This document shows, in pieces, positions 1-11,893 of a stretch of 64,000 bases of DNA. Location of the stretch: contig WBVU01000015.1 of the NCBI GenBank assembly GCA_009192285.1, forward strand, positions 1,500,190-1,564,189, written 5' to 3'. A model generated the notes under the pieces. It was given only the letters and a program-made list of their open reading frames with translations, was not told where the DNA came from and made no database searches. The translations under genes were made by a program, and so were the position numbers. This DNA comes from Morchella semilibera (lineage: Eukaryota > Ascomycota > Pezizomycetes > Pezizales > Morchellaceae). Positions within the stretch are counted from its first letter, which is position 1. The number at the start of each line of letters is the position of its first letter.

Positions 1-1114
1 TTTCATACAAACTTAATTCCTCTATTATAGGTCGCATTGCAGATTAAGGGATATGTCCCATGTTGGCTGCAGTTCTTATTCTAGGCCATAGATTCTACTG
101 CATCGATCATCCAATACTACTAGACCGTCCGACCATATTGTATGGCTGCGGGGTGTCTTACTGGCTGCAGGTTATATACACACTCGTTTCATCTGGTCTC
201 ATCCTGTCTGTCTGATCAATAGATTTTGAATGGGACGAATTTTTTTTAATTAACGGCTAATCAGGTCACGTCACCCAGTGTAACTAAAGGTCCCCTTGCA
301 TGATTGCTAGTATGTACGTTACTAATCAAATAATTGCTAACTAACTAATTGAAAATTAGGCTCTAATTAGTTGATTACTCTGGCTCTCGTATTCACTCAC
401 CACCTATTGTAATTCAATTTGATAAGACCTTAGATTATAAAACTTGGGAACTGATGATACTACTACGGTAGACTTTTGTAATAATCGGTCGTGAGATTGA
501 ATTACATGGCTGGATCCGAACAAATAAAAAATTTGTTATAATCCTGATTTTCCTTATAGCAATTTAGAAGACCTATAGCTATAGATCGAACACTACCCTT
601 CCCATCTCTGTGATCTGGTTAACGGCCAAGTCGATGATCTTGGTTGCTATTGAGAGGTGAAATGTAGCATGTACTTTTGCTCATTTCTTCCTGACGTTTC
701 GAGATATATACACTAATCTAAAACAAAACATCGACTCGGTGTATTAGCATTTATATAGCCGATGATTACGAGGAGCTGGAGTATTGGTTTTCTCAAGTAT
801 CTACATATATACATATACGTGGATCGTCCATATGCCATTGACGCTGCCCGCAAACACCAACAAATAACCTCCATGCAGCGCTCCCATTTCACCTCGAGTA
901 GAATGAACAGCCTCTCAGAGCAAGAATATTCAAAGAAAGAATACATTATATATCCCAATAACCGACTATAGACAAAAAAAAAGTACAAATGGACACACGT
1001 ATTACATATTACGACAAAAAGGAAAAACCCCTCAGCTTCATAATATAATCTCATAGAACCCATACCATATAAAAAAAAAGAAATCCATAGAAATCCCTCC
1101 AGACACCAACGTCA
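1..1114. other. AT-rich spacer, no gene seen
   Basis: I see no supportable gene here. The two overlapping open frames near 713-1063 on opposite strands have no recognisable domain, lie in AT-rich low-complexity sequence, and look like chance frames. The last 100 bases or so probably hold the 3' untranslated region of the membrane-protein gene that ends at 1115 on the minus strand. Confidence 0.6.
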
Positions 1115-2447
1115 CTAGGATGCTTTAGTCGCATCAATATATCCCCCATAGGTCGGGTTCGCTGGCGGAGGAGCTCCAGCTGGAACCCCACCATACTGTT
1201 GATTATAGTACGCCATTCTCGGTTGTCCCTCGACCTCGATCGCCTGCGGCGGATGCACTACAGCACCTCCATGTGGGCCCCCACCGGGGCCCCCCAGGCC
1301 TCTCTGCGCCACGCCCTCACCACCGTGGCCTCTGGTCCTCCCCCACAGAAACCACGCGCAGCCGAGTACGAGCGCAAGAGCCAGGAACCCGCCGATTGCA
1401 ATTCCCGCAATCGCACCGGGGGAGATCTCGGTGGTTTGTATTACTGGCGGCGGAGGTGTGGGGATCGTGTATTGGCTGTTGATCGGGGTAGGCCGCGTGG
1501 TGATGGAGCTCTCCCCATCGGATGAGGCGTCGGGAGTGATAATAGAGATGGTCTCGGTAGTTGTTCGGGACCGTAAGGGGGTACTGGTGGGACCGGCGAT
1601 GACAGTTTGAGCTGTTGCATAGACGGTGCTGATGCCACGGGTGGAGTAGCAGTTGACCTGAGTGTTGGTGTAGCTGAGGCCGACTACGACCTCGGTAGAA
1701 CAGGAGGGATACTGGCGGCTGAGGCTGTGTAGCATTTGATTGTCTGGTTAGCATCTTGTTGGCGGGGTGGTAGTATTAATATATTAGAAAGGGGGGGTAT
1801 TATATTGGACTAGGGAGGAGTATTATACTGGAGGGATGGTATTATATTGGTGGAAAGTGCAGTTCTTGAAAGAAAGGATCGAAGGAGGTAGATCTAGCTA
1901 GCTAGTCATTACTGAAAGGTAGTTTAATGTTATCAATCCTCCAGACTGATGCAGGCAACAGGGACCGATTTTTCTTTTCAAGAATTTAAACGGATCAAGG
2001 AAATATCAAAGTAACGCCTACCAGGTCCGGCAAGATGTCGTCCCCGTACAAGAGGTGCCACTGTCTTCATAATCCACGCAATTAATCGTCACAGTGGGCA
2101 TTGGTTCAGTAGTTCTATAAACCGGTATAGCATATTTTCGATCAGTAACATGTTGGAAATATATATGGGATATCACACACACACGCACGCACACAAGCAG
2201 AGGGGATTAATACGCACGAGTAGCAGTCAATCATCCCACTGAGGGTGTAGCAGTAGGCATCTGCTGGGCAGTACCCTAGGGTTTTCCAATATCAGATTAG
2301 GCATCCATGCAAGCTGGTTTATATATATGAAAGGTTAGAATGAAAACTGGATAGGAATACAAACATCCAGAGACCTCCGAGTTACAGCATCGAGAGCGGT
2401 GCATGCAGCCTTGGTCAGCGCAAGCAATGAAGTTGGCGTTGTTACAG
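1115..2447 (-). CDS. cysteine-rich single-pass membrane protein (5' partial)
   Basis: Likely a cell-surface protein of fungal wall-sensor type; this is inferred from architecture, not from a recognised family. The last exon (about 1115-1746) holds a Cys-containing ectodomain end, a Ser/Thr/Pro-rich stalk, one clear hydrophobic membrane segment (GAIAGIAIGGFLALALVLG) and a Gly/Pro/Tyr-rich cytoplasmic tail ending TKAS. Three small upstream exons, about 2022-2114, 2218-2275 and 2386-2447, read in compatible phases. They add many cysteines (WYCPADAYC, TVTINC, SCRT), as expected for a disulphide-bonded ectodomain. Splice sites include GTAACT and GTAGGC donors with CTAG and TATAG acceptors. The junction into the last exon is unresolved: the best donor gives the wrong phase, while a weaker GTACGG donor restores it. 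The signal-peptide exon was not found upstream, where a G/C homopolymer interrupts the sequence near 2490. Confidence 0.6.
2170..2196. repeat. CA-type microsatellite
   Basis: A short run of alternating CA with CG interruptions lies in the spacer just past the donor of a small exon of the membrane-protein gene. It is simple sequence, with no sign of function. Confidence 0.7.
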
Positions 2448-2509
2448 CTGACACTCATTGTGAGAGGTTTGGGTGCGTGTTAATGATTTGGGGGGGGGGG
2501 GGGTGGACG

Positions 2510-3125
2510 TTAACGTAACAGGAATATATATTTTGCTGAACGCAAATACGAAGGAGAGGGAAGAAAAGATAGTTGACTACTGAATCTCACGAGGGAGGGA
2601 CAGTCGAGATTTAATAGGCCATTCCCCCATGGCCAACCCTCGATCCCCACACACCACCCCTCTCCTCGAATTAAGCTCTTATCCCCCTGGATATAGAGAG
2701 CCGGTACGTACTTCCTTCTACATGTATGCTTTCTTCTTTTCCTACCCCTCATTTTACCAGCATTCTCCTGACTTGTCACTGTGGGAAGGCGGGAGCTCAT
2801 ACGATACGAGCAGTACGTACATATCGCTACACAAGAACACAAATAAAAGCCACCGACTTTTCTCCACCAATCACAGACAGTAAAACTTCGCCCTATATTC
2901 TCCCCCCTCGCTCGTTTCTTCAGCCCCAAGCCAGCCAAGAGATTTAATGTGGAAGTAGAGGGCCAATCAGAGGGATCATCGATTAATCCTTAGTTACTCA
3001 TGTAGTAATTAAAATGGCCATCATCCTGTATGGATGTATACTAATGGTAATGATAATTTCCACTACTTATATATCGTACAATATCATAACCTATATTGTA
3101 TGATAATATTCCTACATATAGTATT
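2510..3125. other. spacer between membrane-protein and Dicer-like genes
   Basis: Overlapping open frames on both strands around 2510-2947 show no domain and are biased in composition. The missing first exon of the upstream minus-strand membrane-protein gene could lie here, since a minus-strand signal-peptide exon is still needed, but I could not pick one out. The segment from 3000 to 3125 is AT-rich and is probably the 3' flank of the Dicer-like gene. Confidence 0.5.
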
Positions 3126-6100
3126 TTAATCCCACCCGTCATCAATTCCACCTTCCTGTTCTTCTCTTAATTCTGCTTCCTTCCTCTTCAGCGCATCAAG
3201 TCCCATCTGAGCAGCCAGCGCGCGAGCTTCCAATTTTGAAGCAGATCGGCCGACCGCCAACACCCGGCCGTCAAACATGACCGTACAAGTATGCCCTCCG
3301 TCCTTGAGAGTGCTCGCGATATATCGGGGCTGAGCCTTCTGTAGCGGAGCCACCTTCTCCTCTAACCTAGTTACCGGGTGCACGACATTCACTTTATCTC
3401 TCACGAACCTCCTGAGGATCTTCAAGACACCCAGACGCTCCACCAACCCAGTGATAATATCAAAATCACCTCCAGAGTCAATGTAGACTGCCGCGATCAC
3501 GGCATCGATCATGTCTGCAAGGTATTTGTTCTTCCCGCTCGAGTCCGCCTCAAAAGCTGACAGCGCAGGCCATGGGTAATAAGGGTCGCGGTCCAGACTT
3601 TGCTGAATGCTGTCTCCGAGACCGGATTCATACCTCTTCTGAAGCTCATCGCGCGCCGACACGAGACCCTCATGTGGGAGATGAACATATCGCCAGAAAG
3701 ATCCGACTCCCTCCTGATCATGATTCTTCAACCCCATCGACAGGAACGCGAGAAAGTTCCCAGAAACCACAGACGATTTATAGAGTGTCATATCGACCGG
3801 TCCCAGTGGTTCGACCTCAGGATGATTATGATTGATATGAAACAGCTCTCGCCCGACGATGAGGTCTAGAAGGGCATCACCGAGAATCATCAGACGCCCG
3901 CAATTGACGGAAACAGAGTGACTGTGAGAGGGGTGGGTGAGCGCCTCCAGGAGGAGGGCATGATCGCGGAACTTGTACTCCAAGAGTCCGGCCTCCAGAC
4001 CTGAGAGATAGCGGACGTGTTTCTGCTTGTAGTATTCTTCCGCCTTCTTCTGTAAGGACTCGATCGTCGCCTTTACCGTGATCTGGTCAGCGCACATACC
4101 GAATGTCCGCACGGCTTTTAATGCGCCCTCTAGTCCGTCGTCCAGATATGCGGCCCCTACAAGTGCTTCTACAACATCTGCTAGGACTTTACCAGATACC
4201 TGGCGTTTCGCCGAACCCGTACCTGCAGCACTACCGGCGGTGGGGCGCCCGGCGCTGATAAACCTGGGCCGCCACTTGGCGCAGGTAAAGACGTCGGCCA
4301 CGATCCAGCGGCCGAGGTCAGAGTCGACCGCTGCCTGCGTGAGCCGAGAATTGGAGACCGCTAAAGATTTGGCAGCGGTTATGTATTCCTCGTGCCAGTT
4401 CGGGTGGGCGGTCATCACTTCCAGCGCTATGAGGACCTTTACTGCCAGGTCACCGAGGAACTCGAGACGTTGATAGTCGCTACTCTCGCGCGCGGCCGGG
4501 ACGCAGATGGCGGGGACGATGTTGGACAGCGAGACATGGGGGAGGAGCGTCCTCTGCAGGTCCTCCGCTATCAGCGAGATACCGACGCGGTGAATCACAA
4601 CCGGAAGCACCAGGGCGAGCTTCCAATACTTTAGAGGGACCGGCTCCGCCGCCGAGAACTCGGGCAGGAGGTATACGGGCGTGGGGACGGTCGCGTCCCC
4701 GGCCACCGGATGCAGGAGGTCGCGACGCTCAGGGAACTTGAGAGCCTCGAGGACGGGCTGGTATGGGTATCTGCAATTCTGGGCGACAGCGGTGTAGCGC
4801 GGGTCCTCGGCGGGGTCGTTGTGTAGGTCCGGCCGCCAGGCGGTGAAGATGTAGTGGCCGCCATAACGCGATGCAGTGTCGTGGACGACCTCCACAGTCA
4901 TCTTTTTATTGTGCGCCGTAAGGGCATTGATCTCTCTTGCGGAGGCGAATGAGTCTTTCCAGTCGCGCGGAGCGAACAGGTATGGGAAGCCCATCTTGCT
5001 GTCCCCGGCGGCGGGGCCGGTCTCCATACGCTTCCTATACACCGTGCGGAAGATGGTAGCAGATATCCCCTGCGCGCGCCGGACCAGCCTTGGCCCAGAA
5101 TTGAGGCACCTCGAGGACTCACCGATAGTGACCCGCCAGGTCGTGCTCCGGTCCCAATAGACCGTAATCTCCTCTACTGCTGGCACCGCCATAGGCGTAA
5201 ACATGTCCGTGACGATCTCTTCTTCCTCTTCGCCCATCTGTAGACGCACCTCTGTACGGAAGATGTCCCCCCCGTCCTCCCAGGTTAGCCCGCACCAGGG
5301 GTCCATCGTGGCCGAAACCTGGGGCTGCAGCTTCTTCAGCTTCTGTGGCTGAAAGCGGTTGAGGAGTGGGCGGAATGTGTAGTCGAGGAGGGGGTCCGCA
5401 TCGCGCTGGAGCGCGGCGAGGGCCTCGGCAGAGGCGGACGCCTGTGCCGCTTTGAGGGTTGGATGGGTGCCGCGGGAGGGGAAGACACGGAGGTGGGTGG
5501 GCAGGTGGTTGGGGAGGTGGAGTGTAGCCGTGTAGGAGGACCGGGACTGGGGAGTGGTGGTAAAGATAGGGGCCGAGGTGGGGCGGTGCGGAAGAGTCGA
5601 GAGGAAGTGGGTTATTATATCAATAGAGGTAGAAGGGGGTGGGGAGGGGTGGGTGAGGTTTGGTGGAATGGGGTACAGGGCGGTGGCAGTGTGGGCAAGA
5701 GCTGGGCGTCATAGTGGCAGGGTCTGGGGTGGCTCCGGGGGTGCTGGGGGTAGGGTATTAGAATATGGAGAGTGGGAGGAGAGGGGGGGGGGGGAGGTCA
5801 AGAGAGAAAGGACGGGGTGGGGGGATTACCTGCTGATAGATATCTTGAGAATCTCTATATCCAAGTCCGTGCTCTTGATACGCTCAATTATCCACTCTAC
5901 ACTTGCTTCGCCATCTCGAGCTGCTAATTAACAGACAGCACAATTAGCCCCCTCCCCTTTCTTCCGCCCTACATTTCAGAGGGCTCATGGGAAATACCAT
6001 CATCACACACAACCACTCCTATATCCTCGACGTTGACGGCGCCGTTGGTAATTGAATCTCGAAGACTCTGCGAATAAGTGTCAATGATAGCCTGGCCAGT

Positions 6101-6778
6101 AAATAAATCTATAGCTAGGTGGGGTGAGGTGGGCTAACCTTATATGTCCCGACGATGATCGCACTCTGGGAAACAGCGGTATATGTGCTGAAGTAGAGAT
6201 CGGCGGGGGGTAGGAGTGTCTTTAGGGCCCTGTAGATGGTGGGAGAGGGGGTGAGGAGGTGGAGGGGCTGGTGGGTGGTTAGTTGATTCGTAATTAGTAT
6301 CTGAGTAGAGCAATATAATTATAAGAAATATATGGTCCTGTGCAGCGCGAATAGTGACACCCAAAACAGAGAAAGAACCCGCCAATGATAGGTAATCATG
6401 TTATTCTTGCGGTCTAACAAAAACCCTAACCCTAACAGATTCCGTCCGCTTGGCGGTCCCTATGAACGATCAGGAGCCAAGAAAGGGCAGGGGGAGGAAG
6501 AAGTGCCTTGGGGTTGCCGCTCTCGAGGTAGATTTGGAGTTTGTTTCTGATTCTGTGGGGTTGGTTAGCTAGTGGGGTAGCTGTGGACGTGGGAAGCGGG
6601 GAATTCGGAAGGGGTACGGTACGTACAGGTGTAGCTTTAAGGCGGGTGTCGCGACCTGTATGTGTATATTGCGGATTAGCCATAAACTAGCAGCCAGCAA
6701 ACGATAGGAGGGGGAGAACAGCTCTAACCGTGCAGTGGAGCTCCATGATGGTGGATGGGGGGCGGCGGGGAAAGTCAT
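3126..6778 (-). CDS. Dicer-like protein (Dcl type), possibly N-terminally truncated
   Basis: Dicer-like enzymes cut long double-stranded RNA into small RNAs for silencing. The main open frame (3126-5306, extending upstream to about 5660) encodes, in order, a Dicer dimerisation-type segment (YTATLHLPNHLP), a linker, and RNase IIIa with YQRLEFLGDLAVK and KVLADVVEALVGAAYLDDG. RNase IIIb (GRLMILGDALLD, KYLADMIDAV) and a weak dsRNA-binding-like C-terminus follow. Numbered from the ATG at 5306, RNase IIIa keeps Glu282, Asp286, Asp377 and Glu380. RNase IIIb has Met473 and Asp601 where glutamates are expected. Candidate upstream exons (about 5830-5930, 6015-6080, 6150-6230, 6437-6553, 6627-6770) resemble a diverged helicase C-terminal domain (LLIVHRDRQADGIC; VNVEDIGVVV). 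I found no DExD/H ATPase motifs further upstream. The gene is clearly more GC-rich than its flanks. The RNase III part is sure; the upstream exon model is tentative. Confidence 0.8.
6424..6436. repeat. two telomere-type CCCTAA units
   Basis: Two tandem CCCTAA units lie inside the proposed helicase-region intron of the Dicer-like gene. This is too short to mark an old telomere and is listed only as an interstitial motif. Confidence 0.5.
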
Positions 6779-6789
6779 GGTGGGCTAGG

Positions 6790-9700
6790 CATTTATCACA
6801 GCTGATGATTCTGTGCACGTGTGGGGCTGAAAAAGGATTACATACTTGCAGGAAATATGCCCAACCAGAGGAGAGGGCTTATCATATGGGGAAGTTTGGC
6901 GGGTTATCTCAGCATTACATATAGGGAAAATAACTGGGTAAGACGATATATCATTGATAGTAGCTTTCTGATCTGTGCCGAGTCTTGGGAAAAGGGATTG
7001 CTTGCGCGAAGTTTAGTACTGCATAGACTAGATCAAGGAATATTCAGAGACAACGATTGGCTGTCTACTGTCTGTTTCTGAATATGTTGCCCTATTACTC
7101 TACGCCATGGGTACGTAAGGGTTGGCGCCATGGCGGCAGAAAGCATCCCTCATACATATAGCGACTCTGTGAATATCTTTATGATTGGCCCATGCGTCGG
7201 GCATGTCTAAAACTAATAAATACCTGTAGCTAGTATGTGTGCTAAGGTTGACCCGTTCGTCCTCGACGCCAAAGTTAGGGCGTTGTGTACCAACCATCCC
7301 TTGGTTTGATAACACTAGTTTCAACTCTGCGAGGTATTGATTAGAGCGTATTGGCCAACAACCTCTGAGTCTAAATATTTAGTTCTTGGCGACTGGTTCT
7401 TGGTGTGGATAGCCCGCCAAGAGCTCAAAATTTGGTCAAAATTTGAAAACATGGGTGGCCAACACGCTCTATTGTGGAGGTTTGTCAAAGAACGCTACCC
7501 ATGTAACCTACTTACATTACTATCTATTACCAGTATTACCAGGTTTGGTTAGGTGGGACCATGCGCGTCGGTTCAGCTACTAGATATATAGGAAATCTAG
7601 CTCGATCGGGGTGTACTTGTTTGTACTGAACTCCGCTAGTTTATTGTTGAGCGTTAATCCCTCCATGTACTTATAGAACCTGGTTAGAATAGTTAGTCCC
7701 GGGAAATACTTATCCTATGATCAATGTGCAGCCATGTAGCCTTAAAGTATTATCGGGTCACTCGAAGTGATAGTCGGAGCAGGGTGGGATTGGGTTGGGT
7801 ATAATAAACTGGATGGGAAGCTTAGGCTGAATTGGGGCCAGAGCTGATGGCGGGAATGCCGATGGAATCCAAATTCAGGCATCTACTAGCTAGGAACCAA
7901 AAATGTAATACATACAACACTAAGAGTAACTTCCTAGGCCTGGATCAAAGCGCCGTAGTTGTACCCTGCGACTTGTCTCTAATAGAAAGCCTGATATATA
8001 GGTTTCCCATAGAAAAGAAATCGGCAAATAAAGAAAATGATTTATTTAAATGTGACGTCTGATGAAAAAGTATTCGTAGATAATTCTGCCTGCACTTCTA
8101 TAGATCTACCGTACCTAATATGAGCCCTCCGACCTATATATATATATATATATAACCCTACATACACATTTACCAATGACTTCACCTATCGTTTTCCAAA
8201 TTAATATCTAGAATTAATTAAAGCGTGTCAAAAGGCTAGTACAGGGGTTCCGAACGGTCTCTAAGTGTTAAATGTCTCTTGGTGTAGTAAGTCATTTTGT
8301 GTCCCTCATGGGGTTAGGGTTCCTCATGATTGGGAAGTACTTGTCTTTATGTAAATTATAAAGTCATCCTACTTGCCTATTCCAAGAATTAATGATTTTC
8401 CCACTGAAATTCAGACACTTACATGATTTATTTTTTGGGCTATTCGAGAGTTGGTTATGAAGTGGAATTGGGGCGGCAATATATCTGAGATGGCAATGCT
8501 GGACTTCGTAGCCTACTGAATAGAAGAATTAAAGGTAAGGAAACTTATAGGGAAAGAAGGAAAATAAAGGGTTGCATAGGGTTTAACTTAAGGCCTAGGT
8601 AGGCTTTTGATAATGTCTGTCACGATGTTAAAGAATTTTGGAAGAGAGTAATTATGGGGCGTAGATTGTCAAGTACAACTGTATATGATCTGAAGTGAAA
8701 TCTAAGTGAGAGCTAGAGCTAAAGGTTAGTGTATACTCCTCCTGACATAGGGCAAATACCTCATATAGGTTGTGCAGGGATCAAAGAAAGTGTGCAAGAA
8801 TGTTATCTACACGGCGGCGCTTTGGTACCTCAACTCTAATATAATAGCTCATCCAACAAGATTTGGGGTCTTGGCATGTACCCTCGATCCCGGGCATCAC
8901 TTCATGATATCCTCCTGCATACAAATACCTCCTGTGGATCGAGGCCTAGTGAAACCTAGAAGCTAGCATATAGCACGCGGAGAGCTTTGTATATATGCTT
9001 GTAACTGGCTGGATCCCAGCTACGGACATTAGGTGTAAGTTGCCGGAGGTATGATGGTGTTAAGAACAGCTCTGTCTGGTAAACGATCGCGAATGCGTTC
9101 TTTTAAGGTGGCCGTTATATAAGATGACAAGCGTGTTTAGATATATAAGGTGTTCTTCGATGGATCAATTAATGTAAGCCTAGCCTTACGTCGGTTTATT
9201 CCTACCGGTAATATAATACCGGCGATGAGGGAGCAACTAGGACTCCATAGGGTAGTATGTATGGCATCTGCGCGGTAGCTATAGCACACCTCTTGTGTAG
9301 TCGAATGGCTATATGTAGTACGGACGAGCCGGTAGGAACTAGGGGATGATAGACAATTAGTACGGATTTAGGGATTAGGACTAGGGATCGCACCTGGCAC
9401 ATGGCAAGGTCTATATCTAGTACTGAAAGACTGTACGTACGTACGTTCCACATCGGCCACCAACCTTCCTAGCTACTGGACTCTTTTCCCATAGTACAGT
9501 TTAAGCTAATTCCGGTAGAACTATTCTAGAATCAACGTCAAAAGAGTGAGTTTCTTGGACCATACTGCAAATTTTTACAAGTGTCAGTTAATAGGACTTA
9601 AGCTTATACCGGCTGGCCGGATCATGATATATCATGGAAAAAAGCTTTTGCATTAATTCTACCAGACTCTGTACACAAAGCAGTTATTTTTGTATCTAGA

Positions 9701-9800
9701 ATAAACAAGTTAGCTAATTAGTACGCGAGTGCCTCCTGGGCCGGGTGTGCACCAAAACTGCTGACTAGAGTATAATAGTGTATTGTATTTATAATGATCA
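6790..9800. other. 3 kb spacer without a supported gene
   Basis: Only short frames under 90 codons occur, none with a recognisable domain. I looked here on the minus strand for the missing DExD/H helicase exons of the Dicer-like gene and found no GKT- or DECH-like motif. An (AT)n microsatellite lies at about 8138-8155. Confidence 0.6.
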
Positions 9801-9807
9801 AAATCCC

Positions 9808-10078
9808 ATATATACATATATATGTACCCCGGGGGTCCTTAAAGTGATGCAACGAGCTCAATATTCTGGTGTAGCGACCACCATCAAAGCTAGATCCAGT
9901 CAATTTTTTCTATTTGTATTTCCATTTACTATTATTATATAGCTCCGCTTAATGCAACTCGACAAATATGAATTACTTCCCAACTTTTGGGCATGGTGGC
10001 CAGTAGCTGCGAAATTAGTGTTTTTTGTTGCCGTTGCATCACTTTGAGGACCCCCGGGGTACATGTATATATACTCTT
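9808..10078. mobile_element. foldback (MITE-like) element
   Basis: Two inverted arms of about 45 bases, at 9808-9853 and 10033-10078, match with only a few differences; the shared core is GGGGGTCCTNAAAGTGATGC. The arms enclose about 180 bases of AT-rich sequence without a coding frame. This is the structure of a non-autonomous inverted-repeat element. No target-site duplication could be fixed because the outer flanks are AT dinucleotide-rich. Confidence 0.65.
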
Positions 10079-10255
10079 CAATATATATAACTAGTACTCA
10101 TAATGGAGGCTCTAGAACCGGGGTCATTATATATATATATTAACTCCATATAGAGTAGGGGGTCGATCGATCGAGCTTAGAATCATGGTGGTCACATATT
10201 CGTATACGTATCAATATGTATATTATACGTGATATGATCGATCTCCGATCCTATC

Positions 10256-10367
10256 CCCTCGCGATCGTTTGACAATTGCTGCCCTTAACAGAGGAATTAT
10301 ATTTGTATAGAAGAATAAGGAGTTCTGTTAGTAAAGCCACACCCGATTTTTTTTCCCTTGGGGGGCC

Positions 10368-10413
<46 letters not shown>

Positions 10414-10444
10414 GGGCAGCATTTTATCGACAGACGATCGAAGG
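10256..10444. mobile_element. MITE with internal 43-G tract, copy A
   Basis: Imperfect terminal inverted repeats of about 27 bases bound this element: left CGCGATCGTTTGACAATTGC, right complement CGATCGTCTGTCGATAAAATG. The interior matches a second copy at 42073-42205 through GTTTGTATAGAAGAA and GTTAGTAAAGCCACACC. Both copies carry a G run at the same place, but here it has grown to 43 consecutive G (10370-10412). The open frame that crosses the run is only a poly-glycine artefact. Confidence 0.7.
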
Positions 10445-10613
10445 CCTATATAGGGATACGTACTTATGATATTGAATTCATGTACATAACGTATCGCCTG
10501 TTCAAAATAGGTAGAGTCCTTTCCCTAGTCTTGCAGGCCAGCTAGCCATGATTCTTGGTGAAAAAGTTGAAGTTTAATTTGGGACAGTACTTATATGACA
10601 TTTCGTCACTATT

Positions 10614-10812
10614 ATCGCCTGGCAGGCCGAAACATGCTCAGAATCTGGTGCACTACATTCATACAAACCCAGCTCTTGACTTTAATTCTATATAAGGTAA
10701 TGATATAATTAAGACTACAACAGAAATTCCCTTAAACGGTGTTTTTTTGGCGCAAAGTTGCCAAGGCTGTTGTGCACTAGATTCTGAGCATGTCTGGGCC
10801 TGCCAGGCGATA
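10614..10812. mobile_element. foldback element with 41-base arms
   Basis: Inverted arms at 10614-10653 and 10772-10812 pair over about 41 bases with roughly four mismatches; the shared core is AGATTCTGAGCATG flanked by CCTGCCAGGCGATA. The loop of about 118 bases has no coding potential. It lies just downstream of another element, suggesting a nested or clustered insertion area. Confidence 0.65.
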
Positions 10813-10939
10813 TATTAAGGTGTGAAGGGTAAGCTGACTGGTTAATTGATGTACAGGACCTGGTAGGATTATTGCAAAAGTGGGTCTTGCGTGACCAAAA
10901 TATGGTCCTATTATATTGGCCCTTAAACTCTACCATCCC

Positions 10940-11320
10940 AAGAAATGCATCGCATAATGTATCGATAATGTATCATGCCATAAACGGGTGGCTATTGCAT
11001 CCATAATGCATCTATAATGCATCACAGTCTCATTTCGCCAAGAGTTTAATGTAATGTATCAAAAAAAAAAAATAAAAAAAGTCCGGGTTGAACTGTGCTA
11101 TTATGTTTTTCAAGCCCACCCCCACTGCCTAAGCTACTAGTGATATAATCTAGAACTAAGAACTATACCAAATAAACGACTTAATTTCTAAAGTAAAGTA
11201 TCAAATAAAGTAATCAATAAAGTCATCAATAGACGACATTACAGAGGCCTCAACATGTTTATGCATCAGCTGATGCATTTGTGCACCATTCTAGTATGGG
11301 AAATGTATCAAGTGATGCAT
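10940..11320. repeat. TAATGCATC-type repeats and palindromes
   Basis: Several copies of a TAATGTATC/TAATGCATC unit lie at about 10945-11060. A perfect 18-base palindrome, ATGCATCAGCTGATGCAT, follows at 11261-11278, with a near-copy AAATGTATCAAGTGATGCAT at about 11302-11321. There is no coding frame. The units could be binding sites or remnants of a satellite; the sequence does not decide. Confidence 0.55.
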
Positions 11321-11865
11321 TTTTTGCGCTGGTAGAGAAAGGAGAAAAAGAAAATGTTAGTCTGGGGGTGGGGGATCAATTAAGTTATGGACCCACCCCC
11401 ATGCGCGGCTGGGGAATTAACCTCTCCCCCACGACCACCCCGTATTGATCCCCGGTGGTGGTGGCCTTCGATCTTTGCACCCTTAAGGGCTGATCATGAT
11501 GGGACTATTGGGTCACGAAAGACCCACTCTTAATTGGAGTAATTGTACCAGGCTCTGTAGCGGGTTCTTGTGGGTTGGGCCACATGGCCATGGGGTTAGC
11601 AACGTAGGTACGCACGCGGATTCCTTCTTAGCTCCAGTGCTTGATACCTCTAGCCCTCCTAACCCAGACTGCTAACATAATCATGGGAAGAGTAGTTATA
11701 CTTTAGTAAAAATGGGGAATCTGCCCTACCTGTGGATCAGTATTGATGTGGTCCATGGGGTTGCTCAGGGAAAGCACTAGGAGAAAGTGCCTACACGTTT
11801 AATTGCCTCGTGGACCTTCATGCCTTGAGCTACTTCTCGGAGAAATGCCTCGTGAGTCACATTAT

Positions 11866-11893
11866 CCAGGACCAGGACCAGGACCAGGACCAG
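11866..11893. repeat. CCAGGA hexamer tandem repeat
   Basis: Nearly five perfect units of CCAGGA stand in tandem in non-coding spacer. Confidence 0.85.

Noticed and set aside
1199-1754. other frames overlapping the membrane-protein gene
   Set aside because: They are shadows of the GC-rich minus-strand exon, whose membrane helix and tail are convincing.
3378-5160. plus and alternative minus frames within the Dicer-like gene
   Set aside because: They overlap strongly conserved RNase III coding sequence and carry no domains.
6015-6080. reading the CDDGISH stretch as a mutated DECH box of the Dicer helicase
   Set aside because: Its place after a motif-IV-like block (LLIVHRDRQADGIC) and just before the dimerisation domain fits the C-terminal helicase half better than the ATPase box.
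6424-6436. possible telomere remnant
   Set aside because: Only two units inside a gene; far too short.
10276-10545. 89-codon frame with poly-glycine
   Set aside because: It is created by the 43-G tract inside a MITE and has no other protein-like sequence.
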